Positions 53,786 to 62,991 of a stretch of 64,000 bases of DNA are shown one piece after another. The stretch covers positions 1 through 64,000 of the forward strand of contig NZ_APNG01000008.1 of NCBI RefSeq assembly GCF_040361255.1. The letters are read 5' to 3'. The position numbers and the translations under genes were made by a program. Each line of letters begins with the position of its first letter. Within the stretch, counting starts at the first letter, position 1. Origin of the DNA: Salinisphaera sp040361255 (lineage in GTDB: Bacteria > Pseudomonadota > Gammaproteobacteria > Nevskiales > Salinisphaeraceae). Under the pieces are notes generated by a model that did not search any database, was not told the origin of the DNA, and saw nothing but the letters and a program-made list of their open reading frames with translations.

Positions 53786-55525
53786 TCAGCCGGCCAGTTG
53801 CTGGCTAAGCGCTTCCAGGGCCTCGCGATAGGCCTGCGAATCGGTCAGGGAGAGGATTTCGCGTGTCCGGTTTTTCAAGGCGTCGACATCGGCATTCATG
53901 ATCGTGCGCTTGACCTCGAGCACGCTGGCCGGATGCATGGAAAACTCGGTCAGGCCCAGGCCGAGCAACAAGGCGGTATAGCGCTTGTCGGAAGCCATTT
54001 CACCGCACATGGATACGCTGATACCGGCGGCGTCGCCGGCTTCGATGGTCATACGAATGAGCTGCAGCACTGCCGGGTGCAGCGGATCGTAGAGGTAGTT
54101 GATTTCGTCGTCGATACGATCCATGGCCAGGGTGTACTGGATGAGATCGTTCGTGCCCAGCGAAAAGAAGTCGCAATACTGGGCCAGCAGCGGCGCGGCC
54201 AGGGCCGCGGCCGGCACTTCGATCATCGCGCCCACCTGCAGCTGGGCATCGAAATCCAGGCCATCACGGCGTAGCTCGTTCTTGAGCTCGTCGATCAGGT
54301 GGCGCGTCTGGCGCATCTCCTGAATATTGGACACCATCGGCAGCATGATGCGTAGATCGCCCTCGGCCGAGGCCCGCAGCAGTGCGCGCAGCTGGGTACG
54401 AAACAGGTCGGTTTCCTTCAGACACAGGCGGATCGCACGCAGGCCGAGCGCCGGATTGCTCGAGGTCTTGCCGACATTGCGGCCGATGGTCTTGTCCGCG
54501 CCCAGATCCAGCGTACGAATGGTGACCGGGCCATCCACCGAGCGCAGCACGCGTCGAAAGGCGGCCAGCTGTTCTTCTTCGCCGGGCGTTTCGTCGCGGT
54601 TCATGTACAGGAATTCGGTGCGATACAGGCCCACGCCTTCCGCGCCCACTTCGGCGGCATCGGCGCTGTCGTCGGGCAGTTCCACGTTGGCGAGCATGCG
54701 CACGCGCACGCCGTCGGTGGAGATCGCCGGCTCGTCGCGCAGCATGCCGAGCATACGCCGATAGCGCGCATCGCGTTTTTGCCGATGGCGATAGAACTCG
54801 AGCGCGGCCTCGTCCGGGCCGGCGAGTACATGGCCGGCCTCGCCGTCGACCACCACGATTTCGTCGTCGACCAGCAGGCGTCGGGCGTTGTGCATGCCCA
54901 CGATGGCGGGAATACGCAGACTGCGGGCAAGAATCGCCGAATGCGACAACGGCCCGCCGTGCTCGGTCACGAAGGCCGCCACGCCCTGCTGGTGCAGCAG
55001 GATGATGTCGGCGGGCGTGAGCTCGTCGGCCACGATGACCGGCGGCGGCGCGTCGTCGGCCTCGCGCGTTTCGATGGTGCGTTCCTGCTTGAGCAGAATA
55101 CGCTGGATGCGCGCGGTCACGTGGGCGACATCGTCGCGACGCGTACGCAGGTAGCTGTCGTCCATTTGGTCGAACACCGCGGTCAGGTGTTCGGCCTGCA
55201 TCTTGAGCGCGGCCTCGGCGTTACAGCGGTGCTCGCGAATGAGCGAGCAGACCGTGTCGGTCAGGGCGCTGTCCTGCATCATCAGCAGATGGGTTTCGAT
55301 GAAGGCGCCGATTTCGGAGGGCGCATTCGCCGGAATCTGTTCGCGGATGTCGGCGAGCTGGTCGCGTGCGTCCTCGAGCGCGCTCTGAAAACGCGCGATC
55401 TCGGCTTCGACATGGTCGGGCGAGATCGAATATTCGGGAATATCCAGATCGGTGCCATGCACGCGATGCACGGCGCCGATGGCCACGCCACGCGATACGC
55501 CGATGGCGGCCAGCCACAGGCTCAT
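53786..55525 (-). CDS. ptsI: Phosphoenolpyruvate-protein phosphotransferase (PTS enzyme I)
   Basis: 579 residues: an HPr-binding N-domain with phospho-His in GGPLSHSAILARS, and a PEP-binding TIM barrel (GVGLYRTEFLYMNRDETPGEE, TIRTLDLGADK, MIEVPAAAL, FFSLGTNDLIQY, CGEMASD). There is no N-terminal GAF domain, so it is EI rather than PtsP. It passes phosphate from PEP to the HPr encoded 37 bp upstream. Confidence 0.95.
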   Translation of the reverse strand: MSLWLAAIGVSRGVAIGAVHRVHGTDLDIPEYSISPDHVEAEIARFQSALEDARDQLADIREQIPANAPSEIGAFIETHLLMMQDSALTDTVCSLIREHRCNAEAALKMQAEHLTAVFDQMDDSYLRTRRDDVAHVTARIQRILLKQERTIETREADDAPPPVIVADELTPADIILLHQQGVAAFVTEHGGPLSHSAILARSLRIPAIVGMHNARRLLVDDEIVVVDGEAGHVLAGPDEAALEFYRHRQKRDARYRRMLGMLRDEPAISTDGVRVRMLANVELPDDSADAAEVGAEGVGLYRTEFLYMNRDETPGEEEQLAAFRRVLRSVDGPVTIRTLDLGADKTIGRNVGKTSSNPALGLRAIRLCLKETDLFRTQLRALLRASAEGDLRIMLPMVSNIQEMRQTRHLIDELKNELRRDGLDFDAQLQVGAMIEVPAAALAAPLLAQYCDFFSLGTNDLIQYTLAMDRIDDEINYLYDPLHPAVLQLIRMTIEAGDAAGISVSMCGEMASDKRYTALLLGLGLTEFSMHPASVLEVKRTIMNADVDALKNRTREILSLTDSQAYREALEALSQQLAG

Positions 55526-55562
55526 AGTCGTGTCGGGTTGTCTGAGTGCAGCGCGCGCACGG

Positions 55563-55832
55563 CTACTGGCCTTCGCCGAAGCGATCGCGCACCAGTTCGT
55601 CGAGGGCGTCGAGCGCGGCCTCGGCGTCGTCGCCCTCGGCGGTGACCTCGATACGCGAGCCGCGGGCGGCAGCGAGCATCATCACGCCCATGATCGACTT
55701 GCCCGATACTTCGCGCCCATCCTTGGCTACCCGGATATCGGCGTCGTACTGGGACGCGACGGTGACAAACTTGCTGGCAGCCCGCGCATGCAGACCGAGC
55801 TTGTTGACGATGGCGAGTTCACGGGTGGGCAT
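55563..55832 (-). CDS. ptsH: Phosphocarrier protein HPr
   Basis: 89 residues with the catalytic His in GLHARAAS (His15-like) and the regulatory Ser in GKSIMGVMML, the target of HPr kinase. The kinase HprK is encoded 1.4 kb away in the same operon, so Ser phosphorylation is likely. Confidence 0.96.
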   Translation of the reverse strand: MPTRELAIVNKLGLHARAASKFVTVASQYDADIRVAKDGREVSGKSIMGVMMLAAARGSRIEVTAEGDDAEAALDALDELVRDRFGEGQ

Positions 55833-55875
55833 AACGAGGGTCGTCGTGTCGATAAAGGAAAACGAAAAAAGCTAA

Positions 55876-56274
55876 TCAGAGCTCGGACGGTACCGGGCAG
55901 GCCATGACGCCGGCCCGGCCGGCCTCGATCGCGGAAGCGGCCAGATCGTCGAGCGCGAGTTGCGGGTAATTGTAAACGCGTACCAGCATTGACAGGTTGA
56001 TGCCGGCGACCACGCGCGCGCCGTATTCACCGGCCGCACGCGTGGCGATATTGCTGGGCGTGGAGCCGAACGCGTCGGTGATGATCAACACGCCGTCGCC
56101 TTCGTCCAGGCGCGCCAGTGCGGCATGCGCGGCTTCGCTGCGTTCGTCCGGATCGTCGTGGCGATGCACTTCGAGTACTTCGGTGGGGCGCGACAGGTCG
56201 CCGATCATGCCGGTGACCGTATCCACGAAGTGGGCGCCGAGACGGCCATGGGTAATCAGCAATACGCCAATCAC
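55876..56274 (-). CDS. PTS system mannose-type EIIA component
   Basis: 132 residues. LLITHGRLG places phospho-His at residue 9, and VLIITDAFGSTPSN is the next family block. Only the A domain is present, no B, C or D partner, so it is probably a regulatory acceptor and not a sugar importer. It is 43 bp upstream of ptsH on the same strand. Confidence 0.93.
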   Translation of the reverse strand: MIGVLLITHGRLGAHFVDTVTGMIGDLSRPTEVLEVHRHDDPDERSEAAHAALARLDEGDGVLIITDAFGSTPSNIATRAAGEYGARVVAGINLSMLVRVYNYPQLALDDLAASAIEAGRAGVMACPVPSEL

Positions 56275-56298
56275 GAGGCCATCTCCGCTACGAGGGGG

Positions 56299-57159
56299 CT
56301 AGTGCAGTTCATTGTGTCTTACCAGCGTCTGGGCATAGGTTTCGCGCAGGCGGCGCGCCAGCTGTTCGATGATATAGACCGAACGATGCTTGCCGCCCGT
56401 GCAGCCGACTGCAATCGTGACATAGGCCCGGTTTTCGCGCGCGAATTCGGGCAGCCAGCGGCTGATGAAGCCGTGAATATCGTCGAGCATCGCGCGCGTT
56501 TGTGGCTGGGCTTCCAGATGTTCGGCCACCGGCGCGTCCTGGCCGGTCAGCTCGCGCAGTTCGGGCACCCAGTGCGGGTTCGGCAGACAGCGTACGTCGA
56601 ACACGAAATCCACCGCCTGGGGCAGGCCGTACTTGAAGCCGAACGACTGCAGCAGAATCGATAGCTCGCCGCTGGCCCCGCCTTCAACGCGATTGCGAAT
56701 GATATCGCGCAGCTGATGGATATTGGTGTGGCTGGTATCGATCGATACATCCGCACTTTCGGCGATCGGCGCGAGCAGTTCGCGGTCGGTCTGTACGGCA
56801 TCGATCAACGACGTGTGATCGTCGGTCAGCGGATGCTTGCGCCGGGTTTCCGAGTAGCGCCGCAGGATCGTATCGGTATCCGCGTGCAGATAGATCACCT
56901 CGATAGCGATACCGGCATCGCGCAGCGAACGGATACGCTCCTGGAAGCGGGCGATCTCGTCGCGCCGCGAACGTGCATCAATGCCCAGGGCCAGGCGATC
57001 GAAATCCTCCAGCCCCTGGCGATTGAGGGTATCGGCCGATACCTCGCTGAGCAGGCCGAGCGGCAGGTTGTCGATACAGTAATAGCCCAGGTCTTCGAGC
57101 ATGTGCAGCGCGACCGATTTGCCCGAACCGGCCAGACCGCTGACGACGATCAGTCGCAT
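56299..57159 (-). CDS. rapZ: RNase adapter protein RapZ
   Basis: 286 residues. GLAGSGKSVALHMLEDLGYYCIDNLP is the P-loop start and TVAVGCTGGKHRSVYI-like TIAVGCTGGKHRSV the conserved C-terminal loop. In enterobacteria it steers RNase E to GlmZ and binds GlmY, controlling glucosamine-6-phosphate synthase; in other bacteria the RNA partner is unknown. Encoded in the PTS/rpoN operon, as in many proteobacteria. Confidence 0.95.
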   Translation of the reverse strand: MRLIVVSGLAGSGKSVALHMLEDLGYYCIDNLPLGLLSEVSADTLNRQGLEDFDRLALGIDARSRRDEIARFQERIRSLRDAGIAIEVIYLHADTDTILRRYSETRRKHPLTDDHTSLIDAVQTDRELLAPIAESADVSIDTSHTNIHQLRDIIRNRVEGGASGELSILLQSFGFKYGLPQAVDFVFDVRCLPNPHWVPELRELTGQDAPVAEHLEAQPQTRAMLDDIHGFISRWLPEFARENRAYVTIAVGCTGGKHRSVYIIEQLARRLRETYAQTLVRHNELH

Positions 57160-57271
57160 GATTCACCTTCAGAATTGAATGCGCATGGCGCGTGCTTGCG
57201 CGTTATTGTGACCAAGCTGCAAGCGCGGTGCGAATACCGGCTATGCCTGCGTGCCGATGCGCGTATGTGCT

Positions 57272-58270
57272 TCATGATTCGTACGCAGCCGCACTGGCGG
57301 CCATGGCCTGACTCTGACGGGTGGCGAACTGTTCGTCGCTGTAATGACCCTGCATACGCAGCAGATGATCGCGACAGGCGGCTTCGACCAGCACCGCCAG
57401 ATTATGGCCCACGGCGACCGGCAGAGTGATTTCCGGAATATCGACATCGAGTATGCGCCGCTGTGTGCGTGTACCGGTCAGCCGGTCGGGCGCATCCAGC
57501 GTGCCCGACTCGGGGCGCACCAGCCGGATAATCAGGCCGAGCTGTTTGCGGCGCTTGATCGCGGCCTCGCCGAACATGGCGCGGATATTGAGAATACCCA
57601 GCCCGCGTACTTCCAGAAAATCCTGCAATACCGGTGGGCAGCCGCCGTTGAGATCGTCCGGGCCGAGCAGCGCGAATTCGGGCGCATCGTCGGCGACCAG
57701 TCGATGGCCGCGGTTGATCAGCTCCAGGGCGAGTTCGCTCTTGCCCACACCCGGATCGCCGGTGAGCAAAAGCCCGATCGAAAGCACCTCGAGGAACACG
57801 CCGTGTACGGTGATCTGGCGTGCCAGTGCTTCGCCCAGAAAATGGCGCAGGCGGTAGGCTGCACGATGGCCGCTGGCCGCGGTTTCAAATACCGCGATCC
57901 CGGCATGCTCGAACGCTTCGCGCAGCGGCGCGATCAGCGAGCGGCCATCGGCGACCACCACGAGCTTGGTCGCGCCCGAGGTCACCCGTTCGAGCACATG
58001 GGTCAGCTGTGCGTTGTCGATGCTGTCGAGATAGGCGGTCTCGGGCTCGCCGATGACCTGCACCTGGGGCGGATGGATGAAATTGAGATAGCCGACCATG
58101 GGAATACGTCGGCCATCGATACGGGTGGCGCCGAGCGTGGCCTGGCCGCCAATTTCGCCAGGCCAGTGCAAACCGAGGGACGACTTCAGACGCGCGAAAA
58201 CGGTTTCGACCGCGACCCGTCGAGTCGCGAGCGATTCGTCATCGAACAGATCGTCGCCGGGTCGTGCCAC
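57272..58270 (-). CDS. hprK: HPr kinase/phosphorylase
   Basis: 332 residues. Walker A GDPGVGKSELAL and the signature EVRGLGILNIRAMFGEAA are the hallmarks of HprK, which phosphorylates HPr on Ser with ATP and removes it with Pi. The N-terminal domain (1-130) is DRTGG-like and longer than the Firmicute type. This gene is absent in enterobacteria but common in other proteobacteria with PTS-Ntr clusters. Confidence 0.95.
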   Translation of the reverse strand: MARPGDDLFDDESLATRRVAVETVFARLKSSLGLHWPGEIGGQATLGATRIDGRRIPMVGYLNFIHPPQVQVIGEPETAYLDSIDNAQLTHVLERVTSGATKLVVVADGRSLIAPLREAFEHAGIAVFETAASGHRAAYRLRHFLGEALARQITVHGVFLEVLSIGLLLTGDPGVGKSELALELINRGHRLVADDAPEFALLGPDDLNGGCPPVLQDFLEVRGLGILNIRAMFGEAAIKRRKQLGLIIRLVRPESGTLDAPDRLTGTRTQRRILDVDIPEITLPVAVGHNLAVLVEAACRDHLLRMQGHYSDEQFATRQSQAMAASAAAYES

Positions 58271-58285
58271 CGGTTGCGGCCCCGA

Positions 58286-58750
58286 TCAGGCCTCGCTGGT
58301 ATCGCGAGCGATCAGCGTCTTGTAAAGGGTGTCGTCGTCGCCGGCATCACGCAGATCGGCCAGCGTCTGGTTTTCGGAAAACAGTTCGGCCAGGCGGCGC
58401 AGCAGCTTGAGGTGTTCCTCGGTGGATTTTTCCGGCACCAGCAGGCCGAAGACCAGATCCACTGGCTGTTCGTCGTTGGACTCGAAATTCACCGGCTGGG
58501 GCAGACGCATGAAGGCGCCGATGCAATCGTCGATGCCCTTCATGCGGGCATGCGGAATCGCGACCCCGTCACCAATACCGGTGCTGCCGAGTTTTTCGCG
58601 GGAGATCAGGCCGTTGAAGATTTCACTGGCGGTCAGGTACGGGGTGCCCTGGGTCAGGATCTCGGCCAACTGCTCGAGCGCGCGCTTTTTGCTTTGCACG
58701 TCGTCGGCAAGGCGTACGCGCTCGGGCGCGACGATATCGGCGATGTTCAT
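58286..58750 (-). CDS. ptsN: Nitrogen-regulatory PTS EIIA component PtsN
   Basis: 154 residues. VAIPHARM holds the phospho-His of the fructose/mannitol-type EIIA fold; KLLRRLAELFSE is the last family helix. PtsN couples PTS phosphorylation to potassium and nitrogen regulation. It follows hpf and rpoN, the usual order in proteobacteria. Confidence 0.96.
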   Translation of the reverse strand: MNIADIVAPERVRLADDVQSKKRALEQLAEILTQGTPYLTASEIFNGLISREKLGSTGIGDGVAIPHARMKGIDDCIGAFMRLPQPVNFESNDEQPVDLVFGLLVPEKSTEEHLKLLRRLAELFSENQTLADLRDAGDDDTLYKTLIARDTSEA

Positions 58751-58822
58751 AAACTTCCTTTAACGATACAAAATGCGTACGGCGATCCGGCCATTGGCAC
58801 AGCGCCAATGGCCGGACGCGGT

Positions 58823-59155
58823 CTAACCGGCGTTCAGGTCCAGATTCGCGTGGCGGGCCTGCCGGTTGTGATGATTCTTTTCCTTTTCCTTGTGCTTGAG
58901 CGTTTGCCGATCAAGCTTGTCGACCATGCCGTCGATGGCGGCGTACATGTCGTCCTGGGTACATTCGGCATGCAGCGTGGCACCGCGAACCTGCATGGTC
59001 ACTTCGGCCTTGTGTCGGACCTTTTCGACCTCGAGTACGACTTCGGCATCGATTACGTCATCGAAATGCCGCTCGATGCGTTCCATCTTGGACGCAACAT
59101 AGTTATGCAGCGCTTCGGTCATGTCGATGTGATGCCCGGAGATGTTCAGGTTCAT
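58823..59155 (-). CDS. hpf: Ribosome hibernation promoting factor, short form
   Basis: 110 residues starting MNLNISGHHIDMTEAL, with VEKVRHKAEVTMQVRGATLHAE and the C-terminal DKLDRQTLKHKEKEKNHH. The short HPF/YfiA fold binds the 30S decoding site and helps form inactive 100S ribosomes. The start at 59155 is 30 nt inside a longer frame and is the family start. Between rpoN and ptsN. Confidence 0.95.
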   Translation of the reverse strand: MNLNISGHHIDMTEALHNYVASKMERIERHFDDVIDAEVVLEVEKVRHKAEVTMQVRGATLHAECTQDDMYAAIDGMVDKLDRQTLKHKEKEKNHHNRQARHANLDLNAG

Positions 59156-59197
59156 CAGGTACTCCTTGTCGGCTTGGGAAAGCACATGTGAAGCAGT

Positions 59198-60652
59198 TCA
59201 GCTGGCCTGCCGGCGTCGTTCGTGCGACGGCGCGATCGACAGGGCCTCACGATATTTGGCCACCGTACGGCGGGCGACCTGGATTCCGTTTTCCAGCAAC
59301 AGTTCGGCGAGCTTGCTGTCGGACAGCGGTTTGCCGGGACGTTCTTCGGCGACCATGCGCTTGATCATGGCCTGGATCGCCGTGGCCGAGGCGCTACCGC
59401 CGTCGGTGGTGGATACGTGGCTGGAAAAGAAATACTTGAGTTCGAAAATGCCGCGCGGGGTCTGCATGTATTTATTGGCGGTCGCGCGTGAAACCGTGGA
59501 TTCGTGGATATCGAGTTGTTCGGCCACATCGCGCAGCACCAGGGGTTTCATCGCCTCTTCACCATATTCCAGAAAAGCGCGTTGTGCTTCAACAATCGTT
59601 TGTGCGACCTGAAGCAGGGTGTCGTTACGGCTTTTCAGGCTGTTGAGAAAGAAGCGGGCCTCCTGCAAATGCGACTTGAGCGTGGTCTGGTCGGCGCTCT
59701 TGTCGGCGCGCTTGATCAGGGCCAGGTACTGGCTGTTGATGCGCAGACGCGGCGCGATCTCGGCATTCAACGATACCTGCCAGCGTGACGACTGGCGGGT
59801 GACGAATACCTCCGGGACCACGTAATTTGATTCGTGGTCGCTAAACGCTTCGCCGGGCTGTGGCTGCAGGGTCTGGATCAGCGCGATCGCGCGGTCCAGA
59901 TCCTCGGTTTCGATGCCCAGCCGGCGCGCCAGCGCGCCGCGGTCGCGCGATGCCAGGCATTCCAGTGGTTCGTTATCCACGATGCGCAGCGCGATATCGC
60001 GCGCGGGCGTGTCGTCGGGCATCTGATGCAGTTGAATGCTCAGGCATTCGGCGAGGTTGCGCGCAGCCACGCCGGGCGGGTCGAAGCGGTGAATCTCGGT
60101 CAGCACAGCTTCGATCGCGGCTTCGTCGGTTTCGAAATCCCGGGCCAGCCGCGGTGCGAGTTCCTGCCAGTCGTCGAGCAGGCCGCGTTCGTTGATGGCA
60201 TCGATCAGATGATCGGCAATCGCACGCTGTACGTCGCTAAAGCGATGCATGTCCGCCTGCCAGGTCAGATGGGCGTGCAGATCGGGCGTGCTGGTGAGGT
60301 TGGCCTGGCGATAGTCCCAGTAGTCTTCGTCGTCGCTGGTGGGCGCCGGCGCGGGTGCTGCGCTACCGGAATAGATATCGTTCCAGTCGGCGTCCACAGG
60401 CAGGTTTTCGGGGATATCGGCGCTGGTGTCGCTGGCGCTGCGCTGGGTTTCAGCGGCTTCCGCGCGTGTGGCCTCGCGGGCGTCGATTTCGTCGTGGCCG
60501 TCGTCGGCCTCGAGCATGACATTGGTTTCCAGCGCTTCCTGGATCTCGGTCTTGAGATCGAGCGTGGACAGCTGCAGCATGCGGATCGCCTGCTGCAGCG
60601 CAGGCGTCATCGTCAGGCTTTGCGACAGATTGAGGTTCAGCGACTGTTTCAT
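59198..60652 (-). CDS. rpoN: RNA polymerase sigma-54 factor
   Basis: 484 residues. N-terminal activator-contact region SLNLNLSQSLTMTPALQQAIRMLQL, an acidic region, the core-binding region and the C-terminal RpoN box ARRTVAKYRE that binds the -24 element. Overlaps lptB by 4 bp. Its promoter type is found in the window upstream of the EF-hand gene. Confidence 0.97.
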   Translation of the reverse strand: MKQSLNLNLSQSLTMTPALQQAIRMLQLSTLDLKTEIQEALETNVMLEADDGHDEIDAREATRAEAAETQRSASDTSADIPENLPVDADWNDIYSGSAAPAPAPTSDDEDYWDYRQANLTSTPDLHAHLTWQADMHRFSDVQRAIADHLIDAINERGLLDDWQELAPRLARDFETDEAAIEAVLTEIHRFDPPGVAARNLAECLSIQLHQMPDDTPARDIALRIVDNEPLECLASRDRGALARRLGIETEDLDRAIALIQTLQPQPGEAFSDHESNYVVPEVFVTRQSSRWQVSLNAEIAPRLRINSQYLALIKRADKSADQTTLKSHLQEARFFLNSLKSRNDTLLQVAQTIVEAQRAFLEYGEEAMKPLVLRDVAEQLDIHESTVSRATANKYMQTPRGIFELKYFFSSHVSTTDGGSASATAIQAMIKRMVAEERPGKPLSDSKLAELLLENGIQVARRTVAKYREALSIAPSHERRRQAS

Positions 60653-61416
60653 AGTCGGAAATCCTCACCCAGATAGACCTCGCGCACCTTGCGATCGGCC
60701 AGAATCGCCTCGCCGGGGCCGTCGGCGATCACCGCGCCGTCACTCAGGATATAGGCGCGCTCGCAGATCGAAAGCGTTTCACGCACGTTGTGATCGGTGA
60801 TCAACACGCCGATGCCGCGGTTTTTCAGATGCGTGATGATGCTGCGGATATCGCCGATGGAAATCGGGTCGATACCGGCGAATGGCTCGTCGAGAAGCAT
60901 GTACTGCGGCTGCGCAGCCAGTGCCCGCGCGATTTCCACCCGCCGGCGCTCGCCGCCGGACAGATTGATGCCCTTGGAGTCGGCGATATGGCCGATCGAG
61001 AGTTCATCGAGCAGGGCCGCGAGTTCGCGATCGATATCGGCTTTTTTCAGGCCCCGGCGCAGTTGCAGAATCGCGCGGATATTGTCGGCCACCGAGAGCT
61101 TGCGAAAGACCGAGGCCTCCTGCGGCAGATAGCCGATACCCAGCTTGGCCCGCGCATGCATGGGCAGACCGATGAGATTGCCTTCGCCCAGCATGATCTG
61201 GCCGGAATCGGGCGTAATCAGCCCCACGATCATATAGAAAGAGGTCGTTTTGCCCGCGCCGTTGGGCCCGAGCAGACCGACGACCTCGCCGGGCGCCAGC
61301 GACAGGCTGACGTTTTCGACCACCGCGCGCCCCTTGTAGCGCTTGCTCAGGTTTTCGGCGACCAGCCGCTGGCCGTTCGCCGCCGGGGCGGGGCTTTGGG
61401 CTGCGGTTCGGCTCAC
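60649..61416 (-). CDS. lptB: LPS export ABC transporter ATP-binding protein LptB
   Basis: 255 residues with Walker A GPNGAGKTT, signature LSGGERRRVEIARAL and Walker B YMLLDEPFAGIDP. With LptFG and LptC it extracts lipopolysaccharide from the inner membrane. A short Ala/Pro-rich N-terminal extension precedes the ABC domain. Overlaps lptA and rpoN by 4 bp each. Confidence 0.96.
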   Translation of the reverse strand: MSRTAAQSPAPAANGQRLVAENLSKRYKGRAVVENVSLSLAPGEVVGLLGPNGAGKTTSFYMIVGLITPDSGQIMLGEGNLIGLPMHARAKLGIGYLPQEASVFRKLSVADNIRAILQLRRGLKKADIDRELAALLDELSIGHIADSKGINLSGGERRRVEIARALAAQPQYMLLDEPFAGIDPISIGDIRSIITHLKNRGIGVLITDHNVRETLSICERAYILSDGAVIADGPGEAILADRKVREVYLGEDFRL

Positions 61417-61940
61417 GGCTGGTCTTTCCCGGACTCGGGCTGAATGGTGATGCGTACGCGTTCGTTGTTGGAACTGCCGCGTTCGGCCTGGGTGCGCTCG
61501 GTATCCAGATTGTGGCGAATCACCTGGCCGTTGATCTCGTCGCCGCCGCGCCGCACGACCGCATTGCCGCGCAATACGATGGTGGAATCGTTGTTGGCGT
61601 ACTCGATCTGGCTGGCGTGGCCGGTGACCACGTCATCGCCTTCGCGGTCCGGCTGCTTGTCGAACTTGGCCGGGCTGCCGTCGAGAACGGCCTTGATATT
61701 GCCGCGATCGTTAATGCGTGTGATCACGAGCTTGTTGCCGGTCAGCGTGAGCCCGCCCCGGGTGAGCACGACATTGCCGGTGTAGGTGCTGGTGCCGCGC
61801 TGCTGGGACAGATCCGCGTTGTTGGATTCGATATGAATCGGCAGCGGCTGCTGCGCGAACGCCGCGGCCGGCGCCAGCACAAGTGCGAGCACGGCCAGGG
61901 CGCGAGCGATACGGCTATGGCGTGTAGGTGACTTGTACAT
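61413..61940 (-). CDS. lptA: LPS transport periplasmic protein LptA
   Basis: 175 residues with a signal peptide (cut about residue 29 after AFA) and the OstA-like jelly roll: PIHIESNNADLSQQRGTSTYTGNVVLTRGGLTLTGNKL. It bridges LptC to LptD. Its start lies within the last 26 bp of lptC. Confidence 0.94.
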   Translation of the reverse strand: MYKSPTRHSRIARALAVLALVLAPAAAFAQQPLPIHIESNNADLSQQRGTSTYTGNVVLTRGGLTLTGNKLVITRINDRGNIKAVLDGSPAKFDKQPDREGDDVVTGHASQIEYANNDSTIVLRGNAVVRRGGDEINGQVIRHNLDTERTQAERGSSNNERVRITIQPESGKDQP

Positions 61941-62469
61941 TTTCGAGCAGTCTCAACTTGTCCGTTTTCAGGTTGACCACCATGCCGTCGCCTTCGACCC
62001 GCTGGCCGGGCTGGGTGGCGGTTACATGCGCCTGGGTGTCGATACGATCACGATCGGGGCGCACCCAGGCGTTGTCGGTGACGATCTTGACCTCGTCGCC
62101 GTCGACCTTGGGATGGCGGCCGGTTACCCCGTCATAGAGATAGATATCGCGTTCGCCGGGCGGTATGCGCCCATGTTTCGCGGTGACGTCCCAATACGTT
62201 TTCGTGCCTGCAAGGTAGTGTACGTCAATATCCGTGAGCCGAGCCGAGTCGTCCGGGAAGTGCAGGCTCTGGCCCACGGTCATGCGATAGGCAAGCTTTC
62301 CCTGCTCATCCATCTGACGCACCACGGCATCGCTCATGTAGTAGTCGCTGTTGTCCGGCGTGGACAAGCGCGGCTTATCGGTGTCGGTACTGGCGCGGTC
62401 GAGCCCGACCACGCGCAGCCCCAGCAAAACGGCTGAGACGGCGAGCAGGATGGCGACGATGCGTAGCAT
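61915..62469 (-). CDS. lptC: LPS export ABC transporter periplasmic protein LptC
   Basis: 184 residues with a single N-terminal transmembrane helix (about 4-24) and a periplasmic jelly roll with blocks SDYYMSDAVVRQMDEQGKLAYRM and DVTAKHGRIPPG. It accepts LPS from the LptB2FG complex. Overlaps lptA. Confidence 0.92.
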   Translation of the reverse strand: MLRIVAILLAVSAVLLGLRVVGLDRASTDTDKPRLSTPDNSDYYMSDAVVRQMDEQGKLAYRMTVGQSLHFPDDSARLTDIDVHYLAGTKTYWDVTAKHGRIPPGERDIYLYDGVTGRHPKVDGDEVKIVTDNAWVRPDRDRIDTQAHVTATQPGQRVEGDGMVVNLKTDKLRLLENVQVTYTP

Positions 62470-62481
62470 GGGCGCGTATGG

Positions 62482-62991
62482 CTAGTGGGCGTTATGGGCG
62501 GCGATGATCAGTTCGCAGGCTTCGCGAACCGCGCCCTGGCCGCCCTCGAAACGACTCACCCAGTGGGCGGTTTCGATGACTTCATCGACCGCGTTGGCCA
62601 CCGCCATGGCCAGGCGGGCCTGGCGCATGAGGCCCAGGTCGGGCAGGTCGTCGCCCATGACCGCGGCCTGATCCGGCGTGAGTTCGAGTTCGGCCAGCAA
62701 GGCTTCGAAATCCAGCTGCTTGTCGTGGCTGTCGAGATAGATGTAGTCCACGCCCAGGGCATGCAGGCGCGCGGCGACCGCCGGCGATGGGCGGCCACTG
62801 ATCGCGGCCACGGCCACGCCGGCGGCCTGCAGGCGCTGGATGCCCAGGCCGTCACGTACGTGCATGCTCTTGATCTCTTCGCCGTGGTCGTAGAGATAGA
62901 GCTTGCCGTCGGTCATCACACCGTCGACATCGAATACCGCGACACGAATGTCGGCAGCACGCTGTTGTATTTCGCTGGCCTCGGGTTTCAT
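62482..62991 (-). CDS. kdsC: 3-deoxy-D-manno-octulosonate 8-phosphate phosphatase KdsC
   Basis: 169 residues of the HAD type: FDVDGVMTDGKLY with nucleophile Asp, VRDGLGIQRLQAAGV, and MGDDLPDLGLM. Removes phosphate from Kdo-8-P. The ATG overlaps the kdsD stop by 4 bp. Confidence 0.96.
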   Translation of the reverse strand: MKPEASEIQQRAADIRVAVFDVDGVMTDGKLYLYDHGEEIKSMHVRDGLGIQRLQAAGVAVAAISGRPSPAVAARLHALGVDYIYLDSHDKQLDFEALLAELELTPDQAAVMGDDLPDLGLMRQARLAMAVANAVDEVIETAHWVSRFEGGQGAVREACELIIAAHNAH

